Shown one piece after another: positions 53,365-61,540 of a stretch of DNA of 64,000 nucleotides; position 1 is the stretch's first letter; each line of letters begins with the position of its first letter. Source of the stretch: Asticcacaulis solisilvae (GTDB lineage Bacteria > Pseudomonadota > Alphaproteobacteria > Caulobacterales > Caulobacteraceae); contig NZ_JAGGMI010000011.1 of the NCBI RefSeq assembly GCF_017875235.1, positions 1 to 64,000 on the forward strand, written 5' to 3'. Under the pieces are notes generated by a model. That model ran no database searches, was not told the origin of the DNA, and saw nothing but the letters and a program-made list of their open reading frames with translations. Both the position numbers and the translations under genes were made by a program.

Positions 53365-54666
53365 ATGGCTCAGGTCAACCTGAAGAGCGTAACCATTGCG
53401 TCGCTCGCCGGACTTTTGTTCGGCTTCGATACCGCCGTCATCTCCGGCGTCACCGATTCGCTCCGCACCGTCTTCGCGCTCGATGCGCAAGGATTAGGCT
53501 GGGCGGTCTCAGTAGCGCTGTGGGGGACCTTTGTCGGCGCGCTGTTCATGGGGCGGCTGGGTGACGCCATCGGTGGCCGCGATGCACTGCGCATCATCGG
53601 CCTGATGTATGTCGTCTCATCCTTGGGCTGCGCGCTGGCGCCCGACCTCAACACCTTTGTCATCTCGCGCTTCGTACTGGGCCTGGCGGTCGGCGGATCG
53701 TCCGTCCTGGCGCCCGTCTATATCGCCGAGATCGTGCCGGCGGACCGGCGCGGCGCATTGGTCGGCCTGTTCCAGTTCAATATCGTCTTCGGCATCCTGA
53801 TGGCCTATGTCAGCAACTTCGCAGTGGGTTCGCTGATCACCGTTGACGATGTCTGGCGGTGGAAGCTGGGCGTCGCCGCGGCCCCTGCCGCCCTCTTCCT
53901 GGCCCTGCTCTTCGCCATCCCACAAAGCGCGCGCTGGCTGGCGGCCAAGAACCGCATCGAGGAGGCCGTGGCCAGCCTGACGCAACTGGGCGTCGCCAAT
54001 GCCTCCGCGGCCGTCGCCGAATTCGCCGCGGCCGATGCCAAGACCTCGGCCCGCCTGTCGTGGACCCAGCACAGGAAGCCGATCATCTTCGCCATCCTGC
54101 TGGCCATGTTCAACCAGCTGACCGGCATCAACGCCATCCTCTACTATCTCAACGACATCTTCGCTGCGGCGGGCTTTGACCGCCTGTCCGCCGACTGGCA
54201 GTCGATCGCGGTCGGCGGCGCCAACCTGATCGCCACCGTCATCGGCATGAGCTTTATCGACAAGCTGGGCCGCAAGACCCTGCTGATCGCAGGCGCCGTT
54301 GGCGTAGCCATCGCCCTCGGCGGCGTAGCGGTCATCATGGCCACCGGTGAAGGCCGGTCACTGCTGTTAGGGATGCTGCTTCTGTTCATCGTGTCGTTCG
54401 CCTTCAGCCAGGGGGCGGTGATCTGGGTCTATTTGGCCGAAATCTTCCCGACGCCGGTGCGCGCCACCGGCCAGAGTCTCGGCAGCGCCATGCACTGGAT
54501 CATGAACGCCCTGATCGCGGCGGCCTTCCCGGTCATCGCCGCCAAGACCCAGGCCCTGCCCTTTGTCTTCTTTGCGGTCTGCACGGTGATCCAGTTGGTC
54601 GTCGTGGCCAAATTTTTCCCCGAGACCAAGGGCGTCGAGCTGGAAGAGATGGAAAAGCGAATCTAG
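53365..54666 (+). CDS. MFS sugar porter
   Basis: A 433-residue symporter of the MFS sugar-porter subfamily with twelve membrane segments. It shows GLLFGFDTAVISG at the N-terminus, the signature GRLGDAIGGR, PVYIAEIVPADRRG in the middle (PESPR-type position: IPQSARWL), QLTGINAILYYLNDIF and a FFPETKGVELEEME tail. These are characters of xylose, arabinose, galactose and glucose transporters. GGGAAG precedes the ATG. Near an RG-I locus it may take up arabinose or galactose freed in the periplasm, but metE lies between and no regulatory link is visible. Confidence 0.9.
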   Translation: MAQVNLKSVTIASLAGLLFGFDTAVISGVTDSLRTVFALDAQGLGWAVSVALWGTFVGALFMGRLGDAIGGRDALRIIGLMYVVSSLGCALAPDLNTFVISRFVLGLAVGGSSVLAPVYIAEIVPADRRGALVGLFQFNIVFGILMAYVSNFAVGSLITVDDVWRWKLGVAAAPAALFLALLFAIPQSARWLAAKNRIEEAVASLTQLGVANASAAVAEFAAADAKTSARLSWTQHRKPIIFAILLAMFNQLTGINAILYYLNDIFAAAGFDRLSADWQSIAVGGANLIATVIGMSFIDKLGRKTLLIAGAVGVAIALGGVAVIMATGEGRSLLLGMLLLFIVSFAFSQGAVIWVYLAEIFPTPVRATGQSLGSAMHWIMNALIAAAFPVIAAKTQALPFVFFAVCTVIQLVVVAKFFPETKGVELEEMEKRI

Positions 54667-54702
54667 GATTGCAGACGCAGACACGTTTCCTATCTGTGGG
54701 CA

Positions 54703-55278
54703 GTGTCTCTCCTCTCCGAAATCACCGCCTGCCGGCTGTGCGAAGTCCATCTGCCGCTGGGGCCGCGTCCCGTGGTCAGGATCGATCCGCGTGCCCGTAT
54801 CCTGATCGTTGGCCAGGCTCCCGGCACCAAGGTGCATGCCTCCGGCATTCCGTGGGACGATGCTTCCGGCAAACGCCTGCGCGACTGGCTGGGCGTGACG
54901 CCCGAGACTTTCTACGATCCGGCGCTGTTCGCCATCGTGCCCATGGGGTTCTGTTATCCGGGCCGAGGCTCGGGCGGCGACAATCCACCCCGGCCGGAAT
55001 GCGCGCCGCTGTGGCATGATCGCGTTTTAAGCACCCTGCCCGATATCAAACTCACCCTGCTGATCGGCGCGCATGCGCAAGGACGCTATCTCGGTGAAAG
55101 GCGCAAGGCCACGCTTGGCGAAACCGTGCGGGCGTGGCAGGACTATGCCGAAGACGGCCTGCTGCCGCTCGTCCATCCCAGCCCGCGCAATGGCATCTGG
55201 CTGAGCCGCAATCCGTGGTTCGAGGCCGAGATCGTGCCGGCGATGCGCGAGCGCGTCCAAGTCCTTCTGGCGGAGTAA
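54703..55278 (+). CDS. Uracil-DNA glycosylase family protein (iron-sulphur type)
   Basis: A 191-residue protein of the UDG superfamily. Motif A is VGQAPG and motif C HPSPRN. CRLC near the N-terminus and the pair FC...EC, spaced by 15 residues, place four Cys as in the 4Fe-4S families 4 and 5. It would excise uracil or related damaged bases. The start is GTG at 54703. The substitution after motif A (TKVHASGIP instead of a typical acidic stretch) makes the exact subfamily uncertain. The SRAP gene follows after 4 bases, so the two are very likely coexpressed. Confidence 0.85.
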   Translation: MSLLSEITACRLCEVHLPLGPRPVVRIDPRARILIVGQAPGTKVHASGIPWDDASGKRLRDWLGVTPETFYDPALFAIVPMGFCYPGRGSGGDNPPRPECAPLWHDRVLSTLPDIKLTLLIGAHAQGRYLGERRKATLGETVRAWQDYAEDGLLPLVHPSPRNGIWLSRNPWFEAEIVPAMRERVQVLLAE

Positions 55279-55282
55279 GACA

Positions 55283-55900
55283 ATGTGCGGACAGTTCGAA
55301 GCCCTGATCTTCGCCAATAAGCTGATGGACGAGATGCGGCTGGAAGGTCCTGCCGAATCCCAGGTCGTCAAGCCGACGCTCGGGGCGTCGTGTCTCATCG
55401 CGAACCCGGATCATGGCGGCATCGAGATGGCGACGATGCGCTTCGGCCTGGTGCCTCTTTGGTATCGCAAATCGCTCCGCGACTGGACAGCAACGACTTT
55501 CAATGCACGTATCGAGGAGGTCGATACCAAGGCAACCTTCAAGGGCGCCTGGCGTTATCGCCGCTGCGTCGTGCCGGCCGAGGCCTTCTTCGAGTGGTCG
55601 GGTCCGAAGACCGACCGCACCAAGTGGCGGATCACCCGAGCCGACAACCAGCCGCTGGCCTTTGCCGGCATCTGGGATCAGGCCGATGTGCTGGAAGGTG
55701 AAGTGTTCAGCTTCAGCCTGCTGACACGGGCGGCTGGCGCTGACATGTCGGCCATCCATACGCGCGAACCCGTGGTGCTTGGGCCGGACCATTGGGAAGA
55801 CTGGATGCGGATACGGCCGGTGGATCTCAGGACGTCAACGCCGCTGCGGCTGAGCCGCGTGGACGAAGCCAAAAGCGGCCAAACTCTGAGCTTGTTCTAA
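55283..55900 (+). CDS. SRAP / HMCES-family abasic-site protein (YedK-like)
   Basis: A 205-residue member of the SOS-response-associated peptidase family. The protein starts Met-Cys, so Cys2 becomes the reactive N-terminus. The other active-site residues are N74 in FNARIEEV, E104 in AFFEW and H159 in AIHTREP, one position off the E. coli YedK numbering (N75, E105, H160, recalled). These proteins form covalent crosslinks with abasic sites in single-stranded DNA to protect replication. The gene begins 4 bases after the uracil-DNA glycosylase stop, a sensible pairing because glycosylases create abasic sites. Confidence 0.94.
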   Translation: MCGQFEALIFANKLMDEMRLEGPAESQVVKPTLGASCLIANPDHGGIEMATMRFGLVPLWYRKSLRDWTATTFNARIEEVDTKATFKGAWRYRRCVVPAEAFFEWSGPKTDRTKWRITRADNQPLAFAGIWDQADVLEGEVFSFSLLTRAAGADMSAIHTREPVVLGPDHWEDWMRIRPVDLRTSTPLRLSRVDEAKSGQTLSLF

Positions 55901-55907
55901 CGATCGC

Positions 55908-56040
55908 AGGCCCCGCCCACCATTCGCTCCGCGAACGGTCCCCCCTCCCCATAAATGGAGTGGGCGGAATTGGATCACGTCGATCTTCGCCCTCCCCATT
56001 TATGGGGAGGGGGGACCGCCGAAGGCGGTGGGCGGGGCCT
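55908..56040. repeat. Nested long palindrome between convergent genes (type B family)
   Basis: An outer perfect 14-bp pair, AGGCCCCGCCCACC (55908-55921) and GGTGGGCGGGGCCT (56027-56040), encloses an inner perfect 22-bp pair at 55937-55958 and 55996-56017. It fills the space between the SRAP stop and the ClC stop and even overlaps the first bases of the latter. The hairpins would act as a two-way transcription barrier. Confidence 0.75.
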
Positions 56041-57811
56041 ACTCCCCGAAGAACTCGCGCTGCGACTGTTCCAGTTCCTCGACATAGCGGCGGTTGACAT
56101 ACTTCTCGGATACAAAGCCGAGCAGCTTGTGATGGTCATCGACCACGGCCAGGTCATCGACGCTGAAATGCGAAAACACCCTGAGGATCGCCGAAATATC
56201 CATGTCCGGACGGACATAGACATCGGTCTGCTTGGCCAGCTGCGACAGGGGCACATCGGGCGCATATGTATCCGCATAAGCTTCGGCGGTCTGGACCATG
56301 CCGCGATAGTCACCCGCTCCATCAATCAGCAGCACACGACTGGTCGAGCCGAGGGGCACCTTTTGGCGCAGTTCCCCGACGGTCGCGGTAACCTTTAATG
56401 TCGTATGGTTCTTGCGCATGAGGGTCCGCGCGGTCATCGACCGCATCCAACCGATATCGCGGGCGGTCCGCACCGCTTCGCCACGCAGGTGCAGCCGCCA
56501 GGTCGAGAACGAATAGCCGAAACGCTCACGCACAATGGCGCTGGAACACAGACACGCCGTCACCACCGCGGCCGTAAGCGCAAAGTCATGCGTGACTTCC
56601 AGCACCATCAGCGACATGCACATTGGCCCGCCGACGATCGCCACGGCCAGCGCCGCCATGCCGACCAGTGCGGCATTGGTGGTGTCAAGCCCCGCCGCCG
56701 GATAGACGGCGTTGATCAGCTGCGCGAACGACGACCCAAGTAGCGATCCCAGGAACAGCGACGCGAAGAACAGACCGCCGCGAAAGCCAAACGCCAATGA
56801 CAGGATCGATGCCAGGAGCTTGAGCGCAAATACCATCATCAGCGTCACGATCAGGGTCTGGTGGTCGAGATAGAGATGCATGGCGCCGTGGCCGGACGAC
56901 AGGATCTGCGGCATCATCCATGCCAGGGGCATCAGGCAGATACCGCCGACGAACGGCCGCCAGATTTCGCCGATCGGCAGCTTGCGCACCAGGGTCTCGG
57001 CGCTGGCGACCGCGCGGACGATAACGATGCCGACGCCGGCGCACAGCACCCCTAAGAAAGCATAGAGCAGGTAGCTGCTGAGTGGGATATCGCGGCCGAT
57101 GGTCGAGGCGATGACGAACGGCTCGATATCGAGCAGGGTCGCCGCGACCACGGCCGTCAGCGAGGCGGCCGCCACCGGCGCCAGGGCCGAAGCCGTATAG
57201 CCGCCGAGCACGATCTCGAATGCGTAAAAACTGCCGGCTAGGGGGGCTCCAAAGGCCGCGCCGATGGCGGAACCGGCGCCAGCGCCAACCAGGGTCCGCA
57301 GATTGGCGCGCTTCAGGTCCAGCCACTGGCCGATTTTGGACGCGATGCCGCCCCCCATCTGGGCATAGGCGGCCTCAAGTCCGACCGAGGCGCCGAAGCC
57401 GTTGGAAATCAGGGTTTGCAGCGACACCACGCCCGTGTCGCGCGCCGGGATGCGCCCGCCGTGCAGGGCATTGGCTTCGACGGCGTCGATGGGGGCGCGG
57501 CGCTTGGCGAAGATGACGCGCGTCAGACCCAGCACCGCGCCGCCCAACGGCAGGGCCAAAAGCCGCCAGGGCTCCAAAGCCGGCAGTTCGCTGAGGCGCA
57601 GGTCGGGCGAAAAGCCGTAGAGCAGGACTTGCATACCGTGCGAGATATGGCCCATCAGCGCCGCTGAGGCGCCGGCGAACAGGCCGACTATGGCCGCCAG
57701 CACGATGAACCACATGGGGCTGGTCTGGATTTCGCGGCGGAGCCAGGCAATACCGCGCAGGACCGGCCGGCCGACGGCTTTCCCTATGATGGCATCGTTT
57801 TGGAACGGCAT
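56039..57811 (-). CDS. ClC-family chloride channel/transporter with C-terminal CBS pair
   Basis: A 590-residue membrane protein of the ClC family, with roughly 30-430 as the transmembrane core and two CBS domains after about residue 450 (MTARTLMRKN, then LSQLAKQTDVYV and DDLAVVDDHHKLLGF). Normally conserved filter motifs are changed: the GREGP motif reads GLEAA (gating-type Glu at E146 kept), and the GGLFFASLFLG segment corresponds to GGxFxP without the Pro. The ATG at 57811 is preferred to a TTG at 57889, which would add 26 unconserved residues. Whether it works as channel or exchanger cannot be told. It converges on the SRAP gene. Confidence 0.9.
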   Translation of the reverse strand: MPFQNDAIIGKAVGRPVLRGIAWLRREIQTSPMWFIVLAAIVGLFAGASAALMGHISHGMQVLLYGFSPDLRLSELPALEPWRLLALPLGGAVLGLTRVIFAKRRAPIDAVEANALHGGRIPARDTGVVSLQTLISNGFGASVGLEAAYAQMGGGIASKIGQWLDLKRANLRTLVGAGAGSAIGAAFGAPLAGSFYAFEIVLGGYTASALAPVAAASLTAVVAATLLDIEPFVIASTIGRDIPLSSYLLYAFLGVLCAGVGIVIVRAVASAETLVRKLPIGEIWRPFVGGICLMPLAWMMPQILSSGHGAMHLYLDHQTLIVTLMMVFALKLLASILSLAFGFRGGLFFASLFLGSLLGSSFAQLINAVYPAAGLDTTNAALVGMAALAVAIVGGPMCMSLMVLEVTHDFALTAAVVTACLCSSAIVRERFGYSFSTWRLHLRGEAVRTARDIGWMRSMTARTLMRKNHTTLKVTATVGELRQKVPLGSTSRVLLIDGAGDYRGMVQTAEAYADTYAPDVPLSQLAKQTDVYVRPDMDISAILRVFSHFSVDDLAVVDDHHKLLGFVSEKYVNRRYVEELEQSQREFFGE

Positions 57812-57899
57812 GACAGGCGGACTCTGCGAAGGGGACTCGCGGGCCTTAAGGTAAGCCCGTACGAAGCCATTGGAAAGCCTTATCGCCAATTGTCATGTA

Positions 57900-58589
57900 T
57901 CAATGTTCCGACAGCACGGATGCCAGTTGCTTGCGCCACGACAGGCAGAGCACAAAGGCAATGCTGAGCGTGATCATGGGCAGCCAGACAGCCTGGTTAC
58001 CCCAGATTGTCGTGGCAAAGGCGCTCATCAGCGCGCCCACGATGAAGCAGAGGACGATGGTGAGAAAGAAGCGCCATTGCCGGCGGGACTTGCCTTCCTC
58101 ATCAAAGACGACCGACGCCATGAAGCCTTCGGCGAAACGGCGCAGATTGGCGCTGATCGTCACCGAGGTGAAGTCGAAGGATTCGATCCGGGTAAAGGCC
58201 GTCGCCTGCAGTGCCGCGACAAAGGCGATCCCCGACACGATCAGCATGTCCGGCACGCCGTCGGGGAGGAAGGCAACGAGGATTAGGAAGGCAATCTCGA
58301 GCGCCAGTGCAGACTCCGCCGGATGCGGCAGTATTCGGCGCATCGGCGGGCGCTTCAGGCATGCGGCCATCATCACCCCAAGCACATAGGCGACGAGCGG
58401 TCCGATAAAGGGGATGGCCCTGTGCCAGTCGCCATCGGTAAACCGCACGGTCATGATGACGATATTGCCGGTCATGGCATTGGCGAACACCCCGCCATGC
58501 GCGACATAGGTATAGGCGTCGAGCTGTCCCGCGGCCAGGATCAGTAGCGCCGCCACGGGCAGGGTTTCGTGAGGCTTTTCATCCGTCAT
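57900..58589 (-). CDS. DUF1275 (YoaK-type) membrane protein
   Basis: A 229-residue integral membrane protein with about six hydrophobic segments and the DUF1275 start LLILAAGQLDAYTYVAHGGVFANAMTGN in outline (the GGVFANAMTGNIV part is diagnostic). The family is widespread and uncharacterised; a transport function is only supposed. It stands alone, 89 bp upstream of the ClC gene in the same direction, and a strong hairpin separates it from the TetR gene behind. Confidence 0.88.
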   Translation of the reverse strand: MTDEKPHETLPVAALLILAAGQLDAYTYVAHGGVFANAMTGNIVIMTVRFTDGDWHRAIPFIGPLVAYVLGVMMAACLKRPPMRRILPHPAESALALEIAFLILVAFLPDGVPDMLIVSGIAFVAALQATAFTRIESFDFTSVTISANLRRFAEGFMASVVFDEEGKSRRQWRFFLTIVLCFIVGALMSAFATTIWGNQAVWLPMITLSIAFVLCLSWRKQLASVLSEH

Positions 58590-58674
58590 CGGACGATTTT
58601 AGCCACGCGCTTGAAATCGGCAAGGCATGGGAAATTTATGGTTAGGAAGGGTTTAGCCAAAGCGCAGTCTGCTT

Positions 58675-58714
58675 CTCCTACACCTCTCCCTGCTTGCGGG
58701 GAGAGGTGTAGGAG
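58675..58714. terminator. 16-bp perfect hairpin between the TetR and DUF1275 genes
   Basis: CTCCTACACCTCTCCC (58675-58690) and GGGAGAGGTGTAGGAG (58699-58714) with an 8-base loop. It lacks a T-tract on either side but lies 27 bp after the stop of the minus-strand TetR gene. It is built from the same CTCTCCC / GGGAGAG words as the type A repeats and may be a degenerate copy acting as a transcription barrier. Confidence 0.55.
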
Positions 58715-58741
58715 GGAAATACTGCATCTCGTGGCTAAACC

Positions 58742-59314
58742 TTACAACCCAACCAGCCGCCGCACTGTCGCCTTGGCCGCGTCGAACACATCCGTCGAAC
58801 GGCGCATCTGGGCCGTCATGACGGCCCCCTGGAATACCAGGTTGACCTGCCGCCCCACCTCTTCGGCGTCGGCCACGCCCGCCGCACGGCAAAGCTCCAC
58901 GAAACGGCCTTCGATATAGAGTGACGAGTCGCGGCTGCGCGCCTCGATGCCGGCGTGCTTGCCGACATATTCCTGACCGGCCTTGATGGCCAGGCAGCCC
59001 TGGAAGCTGCTGCACTCCATCATCTCGCGGCGGACGTCGAACAAGGCCAGTATCCGCCCGCGCGGATCACTCGACCGCGCAAAGGCCGGCGCGAACAAGG
59101 CGCCGTCAACCGCGCTGGCATACTGATCCAGCACGGCCTCGATAAGATGCTCCTTCGAGGGAAAATATTTGTATAGGGTGCGCTTGGAAATACCGGTGTC
59201 GGCCAGAACGGTATCAACGCCCGTGGCGTGAAAGCCTGAGCACCAGAACAGGCGCTGGGCCTGATCGAGAATTTCCTGACGCTTGATATCCTGACGGGAC
59301 AAAGGCTTGTCCAT
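58742..59314 (-). CDS. TetR family transcriptional regulator
   Basis: A 190-residue repressor. The N-terminal helix-turn-helix region runs from about 10 to 60 (RQEILDQAQRLF, TGISKRTLYKYFPSKEHL), and the C-terminal ligand domain is of the common TetR_C type. The ATG at 59314 is chosen because family starts lie shortly before the first helix; the longer frame to 59434 would read through the operator region. It is divergent from a short-chain dehydrogenase gene, and two matching palindromes lie between them, a standard self- and neighbour-repressing arrangement. The inducer is unknown but probably an electrophile or quinone handled by the dehydrogenase. Confidence 0.92.
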   Translation of the reverse strand: MDKPLSRQDIKRQEILDQAQRLFWCSGFHATGVDTVLADTGISKRTLYKYFPSKEHLIEAVLDQYASAVDGALFAPAFARSSDPRGRILALFDVRREMMECSSFQGCLAIKAGQEYVGKHAGIEARSRDSSLYIEGRFVELCRAAGVADAEEVGRQVNLVFQGAVMTAQMRRSTDVFDAAKATVRRLVGL

Positions 59315-59407
59315 GACGATACTCCAAACAATTCCGAACCTTCTCGAGGCGGGGCAACGACAAGAAATCTTGCGCTTGAATTTTATATAGGCGCTGCCCT
59401 TGACGAA

Positions 59408-59453
59408 GTAAACCGATCTGTCTACATGAGCCATTGTAAACAGATCAGTTTAC
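59408..59453. promoter_or_regulatory. Two TetR operator sites
   Basis: GTAAACAGATCAGTTTAC (59436-59453) has perfect GTAAAC/GTTTAC arms around GATC. GTAAACCGATCTGTCTAC (59408-59425) is a second copy with a weaker right arm, 10 bp away. Both lie between the divergent TetR gene and the dehydrogenase gene. Binding there would repress both. Confidence 0.7.
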
Positions 59454-59502
59454 TTATGCGCCGCCTCGCAACGATCCGGCCGAACTTCGGAGCTTTAAAG
59501 CC

Positions 59503-60225
59503 ATGTCCCTCCTCACAGGCAAAACCGTCCTCGTCACCGGCGCGAATCGCGGCATCGGCGCCGCCACCGTCCGCGAACTGCTGAAAACCGGCGTGAAGAA
59601 AATCTATGCCGCCGCGCGCCAACCATCGTCCCTGCCCGACTTCAATGACGACCGCATCGTTCCCGTGGCCCTCGACATCACCGACGACGCCTCGGTGGCC
59701 GCCGCCGCCAAGGCCGCGCCCGACGTCGATATCCTGCTCAACAATGCCGGCACCGCCGTCTTCAACAACTTCGTCGACAGCCCGATCGAGCTGATCAGCG
59801 GCGACATGAACACCAACTACTACGGCACGCTGCGCGTCATCCGCGCCTTCACGCCGCAACTGGAAGCCCGCGGCCAGGCAACGATCGCCAATGTGGTCAG
59901 CGTCGTCGGCCTGACCTCGGCGCCCGGCCTTGCCGGCTATTCGGCCTCGAAGGCCGCCCTGCAATCCGCGACCCAGACCCTGCGTGTCACCTTGAAGGAC
60001 AAGGGCATTCGCGTTCTCGGCATCTATCCCGGCCCGATCGACACCGACATGGCGCGCGACATTCCGCTGGAAAAAGCCACGCCCGAGCACGCTGCTTCGG
60101 AGATTGTGAAGGGGCTAGAGGCCGACCAGGACTACATCTTCCCCGATCCCGTCGCCAAGCATATCGGCGCTCTGTGGGCCAGCGATGGCCATGCGCTCGA
60201 TACGGCGCTCGTCGGCGAGGCGTAA
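59503..60225 (+). CDS. Short-chain dehydrogenase controlled by the adjacent TetR
   Basis: A 240-residue SDR with VTGANRGIGAATV as cofactor motif and YSASKAAL as the catalytic motif, and NNAG in LLNNAGTAVF. GGAG precedes the ATG. It stands alone, divergent from the TetR regulator at 58742, and ends in a terminator at 60233. Such TetR-linked SDRs often act on small aldehydes or ketones; no specific substrate can be named. There is no link to the sugar locus. Confidence 0.9.
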   Translation: MSLLTGKTVLVTGANRGIGAATVRELLKTGVKKIYAAARQPSSLPDFNDDRIVPVALDITDDASVAAAAKAAPDVDILLNNAGTAVFNNFVDSPIELISGDMNTNYYGTLRVIRAFTPQLEARGQATIANVVSVVGLTSAPGLAGYSASKAALQSATQTLRVTLKDKGIRVLGIYPGPIDTDMARDIPLEKATPEHAASEIVKGLEADQDYIFPDPVAKHIGALWASDGHALDTALVGEA

Positions 60226-60232
60226 AATGTAG

Positions 60233-60257
60233 AAGGCGGGGTAACTCCCGCCTTTTT
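60233..60257 (+). terminator. Rho-independent terminator after the dehydrogenase gene
   Basis: AAGGCGGG (60233-60240) and CCCGCCTT (60247-60254) with a 6-base loop, followed by TTT. It is 8 bp after the stop at 60225. Confidence 0.8.
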
Positions 60258-60324
60258 CATTTCAATGGCCGCAATTGCATAGTCGGCGAAGCATAACTCC
60301 CGACGCGGAAGTGCTGTTGAAAAC

Positions 60325-61401
60325 CTAGTCGATCCGGCGCTTGCCCACTACGAACAGGGCGTAGGTCTTCACGAAGTCCCAGTAGTCGCGGAACAGGTCG
60401 ATGAAGAAGAACCAGCCCTGGCGGTACAGCGGCTTGTCGACGCCGATGGCGAGTTCAGGCCCCGCCTCGCCCTTATAGGTGCCGAACAGGTGGTCCCAGA
60501 TGGGCGCGATGGCGAAGTTGCCGACGCCGTGCGTCTTGTAGTCCAGGATGTGGTGCAGACGGTGATGATTGGGCGACTGGATCACCCACTTGCCGAACCA
60601 GCCCCAGTCGGAATCGATGCCCGAATGGATCAGCAGGCCGATGGTGGTGACGATCAGGTTGACCGAGATCATGACCGATACCGGCGCGCCCAGTATGGCC
60701 ATCGGCGCGTTGATGATGAAGACGCCCAGAAAGGCCGCTGGGTGCGACCGCAGCGAGGTGATGACGCAGAAGTCTTCGGTCGAATGGTGATAGCGGTGCA
60801 GCGGCCAGAAGAAATAGGTATGGTCGATGCGATGGGTCCAGTAGTCGAAGAAGGTGTAGAGCCAGAAGTAAAAGAAGACTTGGGCGATGTCCGGCATGAA
60901 GCCGAGACCGATATTGAACCCCACCGCTTTCGACAGTTCATCGTGGATCCAGACGCCGAAACCGGCCGACAGACCGAAGGTCAGGACCTTGCCGATGACG
61001 CGCATGACCGGGGTCTGGCCGGCGGCGAGGCAGGCCAAGTCCATCTTGATGCTTTCGGTGCGGGCGAAGAGAATACGGCGAACCGAGCTCTTTTCCCAGC
61101 CGACCAGGATGGCTTCGACATAGAGCACGAACGGGATCATGGCGACCAGCAGCGAGGCCGCATCCAGCACCTTATGGCGGATTTCCTCAACCGTGATCGT
61201 GCGCACCACCAGATCGACGGTGATCGTGTCCGGTATCATGGGCTCGATGAGCTTCCACACCGCCCACCACGCCCAGAGATAGAGGCCAAAGCCGAGAAGC
61301 GCCAAACCGCGCCAGCCCCAGGCGGCCAGCCTTCCGGCGGACAAACTCAAAGACGGCGTTGCAATCTGGGGCGATCCGGCGCCGGGCGTCTCGGGTGTCA
61401 T
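60325..61401 (-). CDS. Sterol desaturase / fatty acid hydroxylase family membrane protein
   Basis: A 358-residue di-iron membrane enzyme. The histidine clusters are HRIDHTYFFWPLHRYHHS (several HxxxH/HxxHH elements) and HHRLHHILDYKTHGVGN further on. Several hydrophobic segments surround them (ALLGFGLYLWAWWAVWK near the N-terminus). Such enzymes hydroxylate or desaturate lipids, carotenoids or hopanoid-type substrates at the membrane. No lipid-biosynthesis neighbour helps to choose. It is divergent from the adenine deaminase-like gene and convergent with the dehydrogenase at 59503. Confidence 0.9.
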   Translation of the reverse strand: MTPETPGAGSPQIATPSLSLSAGRLAAWGWRGLALLGFGLYLWAWWAVWKLIEPMIPDTITVDLVVRTITVEEIRHKVLDAASLLVAMIPFVLYVEAILVGWEKSSVRRILFARTESIKMDLACLAAGQTPVMRVIGKVLTFGLSAGFGVWIHDELSKAVGFNIGLGFMPDIAQVFFYFWLYTFFDYWTHRIDHTYFFWPLHRYHHSTEDFCVITSLRSHPAAFLGVFIINAPMAILGAPVSVMISVNLIVTTIGLLIHSGIDSDWGWFGKWVIQSPNHHRLHHILDYKTHGVGNFAIAPIWDHLFGTYKGEAGPELAIGVDKPLYRQGWFFFIDLFRDYWDFVKTYALFVVGKRRID

Positions 61402-61540
61402 CGCGTTAGTGTCCCCTAATCGGTCAGGCGAACCGCGTCCGCCCGTTTTCGCCTGTCAGGATGCAAAAGTCAGGCCAGACCAGCTTTGCAAAACAGTCGG
61501 ATTGTGCTTGTGATAATCCATCTCGTCAAAGGTTTGATTA

